Made by a program: the position numbers and the translations under genes | DNA from: Rhodanobacter sp. MP7CTX1 | GTDB lineage: Bacteria; Pseudomonadota; Gammaproteobacteria; Xanthomonadales; Rhodanobacteraceae | Direction of reading: 5' to 3' | Length of the DNA stretch: 64,000 bases | Assembly: GCF_014205795.1 (NCBI RefSeq) | Contig: NZ_JACHCN010000009.1 | Location: 143,649 to 207,648 of the forward strand | Notes under the pieces: generated by a model | Database searches by the model: none | What the model was told of the DNA's origin: nothing | The model's input: the letters and a program-made list of their open reading frames with translations, nothing else | Part shown: positions 55,315-62,504 of the stretch, one piece after another | Layout: the number at the start of each line of letters is the position of its first letter | Numbering within the stretch: position 1 is the first letter of the stretch

Positions 55315-57264
55315 ATGTGTGGAATTGCAGGATTCTGTGGGGAGCTGCCGGTACCCGCGCAAGCGCGCGTCATCCTCGAACGGATGATACATACCCTGCA
55401 TCACCGCGGGCCCGATGGTTACGGCTTCCATGTCGGGTCGGGCATCGGACTCGCCCATGCGCGGCTGTCGATCATCGACCTGGTCAGCGGCGAGCAGCCG
55501 ATCCACAACGAGCGACAGAACGTGTGGACCGTATTCAACGGCGAAATCTTCAACTACGTGGAATTGCGCGCCAACCTGGAGCAGCAAGGCCACCGCTTCT
55601 ACACGCGGTCTGACACCGAAGTGATCGTGCATCTGTACGAGCAATACGGCGATGCCTTCGTCGAACACCTCAACGGGCAATTCGCGATCGCCTTATGGGA
55701 CGACGAACGGCGCCGTCTGTTGCTCACCCGGGATCGGGCTGGCATCCGGCCATTGTTCTACACGCGCGCCACGGGCAACCTGTGGTTTGGCTCGGAAATC
55801 AAGTCGCTGCTGGCTGTGCTTCCGCAATATGCGACGCTCGATCCGTTGGGTCTGGTACAGACTTTCAGCTACTGGGGTCCGGTCGATCCGAACACCCTGT
55901 TCAAGGGTATCCATAGCCTGCCGCCCGGACATATCCTGGCGATTTCCGATGACGGCAGCGAAACGCTGACACGCTACTGGGACTGGAACTTCCCTTCCTT
56001 GAGCGAGCCCGCGAGCGCGAGCCGCGCATACGCTTCGGTCGAGGATGCGACCGTCGAGTTGCGCGCACTGCTGATCGATGCGGTGCGCCTGCAATTGCGC
56101 GCCGATGTACCTGTGGGCGCCTATCTCAGTGGAGGGCTGGATTCTTCCGGCATCGTGGCGTTGATCCGGAGTTTCACGGAAACGCCGGTGCGCACGTTTT
56201 CGGTTGCGTTCGACGACGCCGAGTTCGACGAGAGCGAACACCAGGCGGCCATGGTCCGTTATCTCGGCACGGATCACACCACCCTGCACTGTTCGCGCAG
56301 GGATATCGGCGAAGCGTTTCCGCAGTTGATCCGGCACACCGAGACGCCGATCCTGCGCACCGCCGCCGCGCCGCTCATGCTGCTGTCACGGCGGGTGCGC
56401 GAGGAAGGCTACAAAGTGGTACTGACCGGCGAAGGCGCCGACGAGGTATTCGGCGGCTACGACATTTTCAAGGAGGCAAAGATACGTCGCTTCTGGGCGC
56501 AACAACCAACATCGACATTCCGGCCAAAACTTCTTGGACGTCTATACGGCTATCTCGACCATTCCCCGGTTGCCAGCGAGGCGCTTGCACAAGCGTTCTT
56601 CAAACGGGGCCTCGAGCATATCGACCGGCCCATCTTTGCGCATGCCCCGCGCTGGATCACCTCGCAGCGAGCAGTTGCCTTTCTGTCGGATGAATTGCGG
56701 GCAAGCGTGGGCAACTGGGATCCGCTTACCTGGTACGAGAAACGCCTGCCTGCCGACATCATGTCGTGGAGTCCGCTGAGTCGCGACCAGTACGTCGAGG
56801 CAAAAACCTTGCTCGCCGCCTATCTGCTGCCTGCACAAGGCGACCGCGTGGCCATGGCAAATTCGGTGGAAGGTCGCTTCCCCTACCTTGATCACCGCCT
56901 GATCGAATTTGCCGCACGGCTGCCGCCAAGCTGGAAGATCCGCGGCCTCACCGAGAAATACCTGCTGCGCCGTGCGCTGGCGGGCTTGTTGCCGGACGAG
57001 ATTCTGAAACGGACCAAGCAACCGTACCGTGCCCCCGACAGCCAGAGCTTCTTCTTCGACGGCGAACCGCTGGATTACGTGGCCGACCTGATGGGCGGCG
57101 CACGCATTCGCGCCGCCGGCTACTTCAACGCCGCGATGGTGGGCCGGCTGTTCGACAAGTGTCGCCACAACCGGGCTATCGGTTTCGCCGACAATCAGGC
57201 CTTCGTCGGTATCCTTTCCACCATGTTGCTCGACGAATCATTCCTGCGCCGATCCGGCGCGTAG
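55315..57264 (+). CDS. Asparagine-synthase-type amidotransferase (exosortase-A-locus type)
   Basis: This 649-aa class II glutamine amidotransferase starts MCGIAGFCGELPVPAQARVI, with the Cys2 nucleophile. The GATase domain shows HHRGPDGYG and FNGEIFNYVELR. The synthetase half has the PP-loop SGGLDSSGIVAL at about residue 272 and the substrate region GEGADEVFGGYDIFKEAK. The arrangement matches the amidotransferase regularly found in exosortase-A/PEP-CTERM loci. It would amidate a carboxylate, such as a uronic acid or acyl-carrier-bound acid, using glutamine and ATP. The frame upstream of 55315 is not coding. Confidence 0.9.
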   Translation: MCGIAGFCGELPVPAQARVILERMIHTLHHRGPDGYGFHVGSGIGLAHARLSIIDLVSGEQPIHNERQNVWTVFNGEIFNYVELRANLEQQGHRFYTRSDTEVIVHLYEQYGDAFVEHLNGQFAIALWDDERRRLLLTRDRAGIRPLFYTRATGNLWFGSEIKSLLAVLPQYATLDPLGLVQTFSYWGPVDPNTLFKGIHSLPPGHILAISDDGSETLTRYWDWNFPSLSEPASASRAYASVEDATVELRALLIDAVRLQLRADVPVGAYLSGGLDSSGIVALIRSFTETPVRTFSVAFDDAEFDESEHQAAMVRYLGTDHTTLHCSRRDIGEAFPQLIRHTETPILRTAAAPLMLLSRRVREEGYKVVLTGEGADEVFGGYDIFKEAKIRRFWAQQPTSTFRPKLLGRLYGYLDHSPVASEALAQAFFKRGLEHIDRPIFAHAPRWITSQRAVAFLSDELRASVGNWDPLTWYEKRLPADIMSWSPLSRDQYVEAKTLLAAYLLPAQGDRVAMANSVEGRFPYLDHRLIEFAARLPPSWKIRGLTEKYLLRRALAGLLPDEILKRTKQPYRAPDSQSFFFDGEPLDYVADLMGGARIRAAGYFNAAMVGRLFDKCRHNRAIGFADNQAFVGILSTMLLDESFLRRSGA

Positions 57265-57326
57265 TCCGCGCTGATAGCGTTTTGCAAGTCGTTCCGGTCG
57301 ACCGGTCTCCCACATCGAGGAAGAGC

Positions 57327-57593
57327 ATGTCAAGCGAAACTACCGTCATCGAAGCGAAGGTGCGTGGCTACATCCTTGAAAATCTCATGTTCAGCAGTGA
57401 CGAGAACGAGCTGGACAACGATGCCTCGTTGCTGGAACGGGGTGTGATCGATTCCACTGGCGTACTCGAAATCATCCTTTTCCTCGAAGGTGAGTTCGGC
57501 ATCGAGGTCAAGGCCAGCGAGATGCTTCCCGAGAACTTCGATTCGGTGAATAACATGGTGCGTTTCGTCAGTCGCTTGCAAGGCACTCGATGA
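57327..57593 (+). CDS. Acyl carrier protein
   Basis: This 88-aa ACP has a phosphopantetheine attachment site at the Ser of LLERGVIDSTGVLEIILFLE, between helices 1 and 2. An acidic helix 2/3 (EGEFGIEVKASEMLPENFDS) follows. It lies 62 nt after the amidotransferase and overlaps the AMP ligase by ATGA. This ACP/ligase pair is a standard companion of the amidotransferase in exosortase-A loci. It presumably holds an activated acyl group for transfer to sugar or peptide. AGGAAGAG precedes the ATG at 57327. Confidence 0.9.
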   Translation: MSSETTVIEAKVRGYILENLMFSSDENELDNDASLLERGVIDSTGVLEIILFLEGEFGIEVKASEMLPENFDSVNNMVRFVSRLQGTR

Positions 57594-59164
57594 ATCGGCA
57601 TCCGGCACGCCTGCTGCATGAGAGCCTGCTGGCTGCGGCCACGGACCCTGCACTTGCGCACAAGACCGTAGCCGTCATCGACGGTGAAAGCCATTCCTAC
57701 GATGACTTGCTGGACAGCGCATTGCGGCTGGCAGCATCGCTTCGAGGACATGGCCTCGAACGGGGCGATCGTGTCGCCATCTACATGGACAACAGCTGGC
57801 CGTGTGTGGTGTCGATCTATGCGGCATTGCTTGCCGGCGGCGTGTTCCTGCTGATCAACCCGCAGACCAAGAGCGACAAGCTCGGTTTCATCCTGGACGA
57901 CAGTGGCGCCAAGCTTCTGCTGACCGACGACCACCTTTCCAAGGAATTCCTGCCGGTGCTCGCCAGGGTGACTGGGCTTGCAGCAGTGATCAGTTCCGGC
58001 AGCGTGCCCGCCGGACACAACATCCCCTCCTTCGGCAGCGTGATCGACGACAGCACCCCGCTCGCCGAGGCCGCTGCCACGATCCCGCTCGATCTGGCCG
58101 CGCTGATCTACACCTCCGGCAGCACCGGCAATCCGAAGGGAGTGATGCAGACCCATCAGTCGATGATGTTTGCCGCGGGCAGCCTGATCCAGTACCTGCG
58201 CCTTGATCATGACGACCGTATCCTGTGCGTCCTGCCACTGGCCTTCGACTACGGCCTGTATCAGTTGCTGATGGCCGTGCACCTTGGCGCAACGCTGGTG
58301 CTCGAACGCTCGTTCACCTACCCGGCGCAGGTGTTCGCGCGCATGCAGGAATTCGGGGTGACAGTGTTTCCCGGCGTGCCGACGATCTTTGCGACGCTGA
58401 TTTCGCTGCACCAGCGCGAGCCGCTGTGCTTTGCAGGCGTGACGCGGGTGACCAATACGGCGGCGGCACTGGCCGACGCATCGGCCAGCCGCTTGCGCGA
58501 TATTTTTCCGAACGCGCTGCTCTACAAGATGTACGGGCTCACCGAATGCAAGCGCGTGAGTTATCTGGAGCCGGAACTGGCAGAGTCGAAACCTGGTTCG
58601 GTGGGCAAGGCGATTCCCGGCACCGAGGTCTATCTGTTGTCTGCCGACGGGCACCCCACGCCGGTTGGCGAGACCGGTATCCTGCATGTGCGCGGACCGC
58701 ACGTGATGCTCGGCTACTGGAATCGCCCCGACCTCAGCGAACAGATGCTGCGTCCCGGCAAATTGCCCGGCGAGCGGGTGCTGTGCACGCATGACCTGTT
58801 TCGCGTGGATGCAGACGGCTATCTCTACTTTGTCGGACGCAGCGACGACATCATCAAGACCCGCGGCGAGAAGGTGAGCCCGGCCGAAGTCGAGAACGCC
58901 ATGCTCGCCATTGCCGGCATTCGCGAAGTCGCCGTGGTGGGCGTTCCTGATGCACTGCTGGGGCAGGCTATCCGCGCCTATGTGGTGCTTGAACCGGAGA
59001 CGTCATTGAGCAGCAGGCAGATCCGCGCCCAGTGCATCACACACCTGGAGAATTTCATGGTGCCGCAGCAGATCGTGCTGTGCACGGATCTTCCCAGGAC
59101 CGCCACCGGCAAGATCAGCAAGAAGGCGCTGCTCGAACAGATGCCGCCGGAGGATCACGCGTGA
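57590..59164 (+). CDS. Acyl-CoA ligase (AMP-forming), exosortase-A-locus type
   Basis: This 524-aa ANL-superfamily enzyme has A3 motif LIYTSGSTGNPKGVMQTHQS at about residue 174, A5 LYKMYGLTECKR, A7/A8 CTHDLFRVDADGYLYFVGRS, and the catalytic Lys in LPRTATGKISKKALLEQM. It activates a carboxylic acid and probably loads it on the ACP encoded immediately upstream (ATGA overlap). It is coupled to the next gene by GTGA. The acid is not predictable from sequence by eye. It belongs to the acyl-CoA ligase family that accompanies exosortase A. Confidence 0.9.
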   Translation: MNRHPARLLHESLLAAATDPALAHKTVAVIDGESHSYDDLLDSALRLAASLRGHGLERGDRVAIYMDNSWPCVVSIYAALLAGGVFLLINPQTKSDKLGFILDDSGAKLLLTDDHLSKEFLPVLARVTGLAAVISSGSVPAGHNIPSFGSVIDDSTPLAEAAATIPLDLAALIYTSGSTGNPKGVMQTHQSMMFAAGSLIQYLRLDHDDRILCVLPLAFDYGLYQLLMAVHLGATLVLERSFTYPAQVFARMQEFGVTVFPGVPTIFATLISLHQREPLCFAGVTRVTNTAAALADASASRLRDIFPNALLYKMYGLTECKRVSYLEPELAESKPGSVGKAIPGTEVYLLSADGHPTPVGETGILHVRGPHVMLGYWNRPDLSEQMLRPGKLPGERVLCTHDLFRVDADGYLYFVGRSDDIIKTRGEKVSPAEVENAMLAIAGIREVAVVGVPDALLGQAIRAYVVLEPETSLSSRQIRAQCITHLENFMVPQQIVLCTDLPRTATGKISKKALLEQMPPEDHA

Positions 59165-60111
59165 ACGACACCTACCGGAAGTTGCACGATCGTCTCGTCA
59201 TTGGCCTGAAACTTTTGCCGGACAAGCCGGAAGAGAGCCCGGACAGCACGCTGCGCGCGCTCTGGCACGCGGCAACGGGAGATCCCAGGTCCGCCGTTGC
59301 CGCGTTGCACGACGAACTGCCGGAGTTGCCCGCGAATAGTCCGTCCCTGCAGACCCTGGAGCATTTCGTTGACCGTCGTCTGGCCGGCGAGCCGCTGGCC
59401 CATATCACCGGGCGTCAGCAATTCATGGGACTGGAAATGCTGTGTGGCCCGCAAGCGTTGATTCCCCGTGCGGAAACCGAACAGCTCGCGCGCGCCAGCA
59501 TCGAACTGTTGCAGCAACCCGGGATGCGGCAGCGGGCGGTGGTCATCGACGTCGGTACCGGTTGCGGCAATCTGGCCTTCGCGATCGCCCATCATGTACC
59601 GGACGCGGAAGTGTTCGGCACGGACCTAAGCGAAGATGCCATCGCCTTCGCCAAACGCAACGGCGTCCATCTCGGACTGCAGACACGTGTGGAGTTTCGC
59701 ACCGGTGATCTGCTCGCATCGTTCGAAACGCCCGATTTCCTCGGCCATGTCGACCTGATCGTCAGCAATCCACCTTATATCGCCAGCGCCAAATTGAACC
59801 AGGCCGACATGGTCGTCGGCGCGCCGCCGTATATCCGCACTACCAGGGTCGAGCAGATGGCTGCCGAGATCGCCCATCACGAACCAAGGCTGGCTTTCGA
59901 CGGCGGCCCGTTCGGAGTCACCATCCTGATGCGCCTGATCGAGGACGCACCACGTTTCCTGCGTGCGGGCGGCTGGCTGGCATTCGAAGTGGGGCTGGGA
60001 CAGGGAGCGGCATTGACCAAGCGGCTGCAGCGGGACCACTCCTTCCAGGAAGTCCGCGCGCTGGTCGACGGCAATGGGGCCAGCCGTGCCATCCTCGCAC
60101 GGCGAAGTTGA
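59161..60111 (+). CDS. HemK/PrmC-like N5-glutamine-type methyltransferase
   Basis: This 316-aa SAM-dependent methyltransferase has the HemK N-terminal helical segment, LAHITGRQQFMGLEM (the PrmC-type motif), the SAM site VVIDVGTGCGNLAFAIAHH, and the catalytic NPPY in DLIVSNPPYIASAKLNQADM. An unusual second APPYIRTTRVEQM follows 13 residues later. It is not next to prfA, so it may be a paralogue acting on a pathway substrate rather than release factor. The start is the GTG at 59161, overlapping the AMP ligase stop as GTGA. An 83-nt gap follows. Confidence 0.82.
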   Translation: MNDTYRKLHDRLVIGLKLLPDKPEESPDSTLRALWHAATGDPRSAVAALHDELPELPANSPSLQTLEHFVDRRLAGEPLAHITGRQQFMGLEMLCGPQALIPRAETEQLARASIELLQQPGMRQRAVVIDVGTGCGNLAFAIAHHVPDAEVFGTDLSEDAIAFAKRNGVHLGLQTRVEFRTGDLLASFETPDFLGHVDLIVSNPPYIASAKLNQADMVVGAPPYIRTTRVEQMAAEIAHHEPRLAFDGGPFGVTILMRLIEDAPRFLRAGGWLAFEVGLGQGAALTKRLQRDHSFQEVRALVDGNGASRAILARRS

Positions 60112-60194
60112 GACTCGTTCGGAACGGGAGTCATGCCTTTCGTCTCTTGTCATCCTGTTGAATATTCGCGTCATCTACGCTTGCCGGAGGCGAC

Positions 60195-61181
60195 ATGGAA
60201 CCATTGAACTGGGGTGTTTTCGATCTCGACTACGCACAGGAAGTCGAGCGGATCGCCAAGCGACTGCGTGAGGTCACCGCACACACGCTGCACAAGCGCG
60301 GGTTGGTGGTGGCCATTTCCGGCGGTGTCGACAGCGCGGTTTGTGCAGCCTTGGCTGTGCAGGCGCTGGGCCCCGAGCGCGTGTTCACCCTGATCCTTCC
60401 CGAGCGTGATTCAGCGGACGCAAGCGCAGTGAAGGCACGCGCACTAGCAGCCCATCTGGGCGTGCGCGCGGAAACCTTCGATATCGCGCCGGCACTGGCG
60501 GCGATCGGCTGTTACGAAGCGCGCGACGAGGCCGTGCGCAGGGTGTTGCCGGAATATGAAGAGGACTGGCGCATGAAAATCGCCATCGCCGGGGGCGCCG
60601 AAGGACGCATCAATCACTTCCGTCTGATCGCGCAGTCACCCGAGGGCGCGATGCACGAGAAAGCATTGGGCCTCAATGAGTACCTGCAGATTGTCGCCGC
60701 CACCAGCTTCAAGCAACGTCTGCGCAAGACCCTCGAGTATTACCACGCGGACCGTCTCAATTACGCCGTCGTCGGCACGCCAAACCGTCTCGAATACGAT
60801 CAGGGATTCTTCGTCAAGAACGGCGACGGATCGGCCGACGTCAAACCGATTGCGCACTTGTACAAGACCCAGGTGTACGGGATGGCGAGGCACCTCGGCC
60901 TGCCTGAAAGCGTCGCCACGGCAGCACCAACAACCGATACCTACAGCCTGGCGCAGGGGCAGGACGAATTTTATTTCGCGCTGCCGTGGGCATCGATGGA
61001 TCTGGCGCTCTGGGCACTGGAGCATGATCTGCCGGCGGCGGATCTGGCTCGCGTACTCGACATGGCGCCGAAGGCCGCGCAAGCGGTTTACGATGACATT
61101 GCCAATAAACGTCGCAGTACGCGATATCTGCATATGGCACCGGTCCTGCTGACCGAAGAGACCACGGACACGCGCGCGTGA
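60195..61181 (+). CDS. NadE-like ATP-pyrophosphatase (NAD synthase family)
   Basis: This 328-aa protein starts MEPLNWGVFDLDYAQEVERI with GGAGG before the ATG. The PP-loop is VVAISGGVDSAVCAAL at residue ~42. The family segment VGTPNRLEYDQGFFVKNGDG and PIAHLYKTQVYGMARHL is well conserved, while the region after PTTDTYSLAQGQDEFYFALP differs from housekeeping ammonia-dependent NadE. No glutaminase domain is present. Position between the methyltransferase and the GNAT gene (GTGA overlap downstream) suggests a pathway amide synthetase rather than the main NAD enzyme; both remain possible. Confidence 0.82.
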   Translation: MEPLNWGVFDLDYAQEVERIAKRLREVTAHTLHKRGLVVAISGGVDSAVCAALAVQALGPERVFTLILPERDSADASAVKARALAAHLGVRAETFDIAPALAAIGCYEARDEAVRRVLPEYEEDWRMKIAIAGGAEGRINHFRLIAQSPEGAMHEKALGLNEYLQIVAATSFKQRLRKTLEYYHADRLNYAVVGTPNRLEYDQGFFVKNGDGSADVKPIAHLYKTQVYGMARHLGLPESVATAAPTTDTYSLAQGQDEFYFALPWASMDLALWALEHDLPAADLARVLDMAPKAAQAVYDDIANKRRSTRYLHMAPVLLTEETTDTRA

Positions 61182-62248
61182 ATACTGCCGTTCCCGAGCC
61201 AGTCTACGTTGCCTGCGTCGGTGATGCCGTCCGCGATCGTGACGTGGTCTTGTCGACCTGGCAAGGCGCACTGGGCGACGAGACGCGACATCATGCAGCG
61301 AAGTACGACTGGTTCTATCTTGGCTGCCCCTGGGGCACACCACTGCTGGAGTTGCTCAACTACACGCCCAAGGCGGCTTGCGTCGGCACCTGTGCGACCG
61401 GGCCGCGCCGAATGCTCTGGCAGGGCCGCGAAATGCGTGCTGGCGTGCTGGTCGACATGGCCGTCACTGCCCAACACCGCACTCTTGGCCCGGCGCTGAT
61501 ACTGCAGGCAGGACTCATGGCTGCCGCTGCCGATCGCTTCGATCTGCTTTACGGATTCCCCAATCGCAAGGCAACCGCTGTGGTTCAACGCGCCGGTTAT
61601 CCGGTGATTGGCGAGCTGCGAAGATTCTCGTGCGTCTTGCGTCATGGCAGCTATTTCGCACGCGTAATGCCAAAGTTTGTGGCGCGACCGATGGGATGGC
61701 TAGTCGATCGCCTGCGCGACGGGCAGCGTATGCTGCGTGCCCAACGCAAGCCACGCCTTGTCGCCATCTGGCACGACTGTGCCGACCCGCGGATGGACGA
61801 GCTCTGGCTCAATTCCGAACACGGCAGCGGAGTGATTGCGATACGTGATGCGGCGATGTTGCGCTGGCGTTTCGATGCACTGCCCGGTATCAAAACGCGT
61901 TATTTGTGCCTGACTGAGTCCGGCAAGGATTCCTTGCTCGCATGGTTCGCATGCCAGATCGACGGTACGACTCTGCATGTACGTGATTTCTGGTCATGCG
62001 ACGCCGCGCAAGGCATGCGCCGCTCACACATCGATGCCTTGATCCGCGCAGCTCGCCGCGACGAACGGTACGCCGCCGTATCCGTCGAGTACGCTGCACC
62101 GGCAGCGAAGCTATCCGGCTGGCTGGCCGCTGGATTCGTCGAGCGTGAAGGTCAACCGATCGTGGGCCGCTGGTTGCATGAACATGGAACGGCGGGGGCG
62201 CAACAGTGGGCGGATTTTCACCTGACAGCGGCCGATGAAGACGAGTAG
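61178..62248 (+). CDS. GNAT-like acyltransferase
   Basis: This protein of about 356 aa begins with GTG at 61178, overlapping the upstream stop as GTGA. The N-terminal half has GNAT-like strands and an acyl-CoA-binding-like loop region (AGVLVDMAVTAQHRTLGPAL with ADRFDLLYGFPNRKATAVVQ). The C-terminal half repeats the fold less clearly (LSGWLAAGFVEREGQPIVG), so it may be a two-domain FemAB/GNAT-type transferase. In context it could move an acyl or aminoacyl group from the ACP or PCP to the polymer. The assignment is from fold-level motifs and neighbours. Confidence 0.7.
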   Translation: MNTAVPEPVYVACVGDAVRDRDVVLSTWQGALGDETRHHAAKYDWFYLGCPWGTPLLELLNYTPKAACVGTCATGPRRMLWQGREMRAGVLVDMAVTAQHRTLGPALILQAGLMAAAADRFDLLYGFPNRKATAVVQRAGYPVIGELRRFSCVLRHGSYFARVMPKFVARPMGWLVDRLRDGQRMLRAQRKPRLVAIWHDCADPRMDELWLNSEHGSGVIAIRDAAMLRWRFDALPGIKTRYLCLTESGKDSLLAWFACQIDGTTLHVRDFWSCDAAQGMRRSHIDALIRAARRDERYAAVSVEYAAPAAKLSGWLAAGFVEREGQPIVGRWLHEHGTAGAQQWADFHLTAADEDE

Positions 62249-62419
62249 CGACTCATCAGGACATCCGTGAATTGGACGTCCTTATGGACTGACCGGGGTG
62301 GCACTGATGCGGCGACGTCAGCGCGATCTTCCGGCAATCTAGAATTGCGAAAATTCCTGAGTACCGTCTAGACAGTATTTGATACGAGCCGCCGCAGTGC
62401 GCCGGTGCCAAATAAAGAA

Positions 62420-62449
62420 AAAGAGCCCGGTCTTGCGACCGGACTCTTT
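62420..62449. terminator. Bidirectional intrinsic terminator
   Basis: AAAGAGCCCGGTC-TTGC-GACCGGACTCTTT is a 13-bp stem with one mismatch and a 4-base loop. It is flanked by A-runs on the left and a short T-run on the right, so it can terminate the plus-strand GNAT operon and the minus-strand PKD gene. The mismatch is a G-U wobble in minus-strand RNA. It is the clearest terminator in the window. Confidence 0.82.
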
Positions 62450-62504
62450 CCGTGTGATGACCGGAACAGCTGCACGTCTTGCGCAGCTGCCGGATGAATC
62501 TGAC

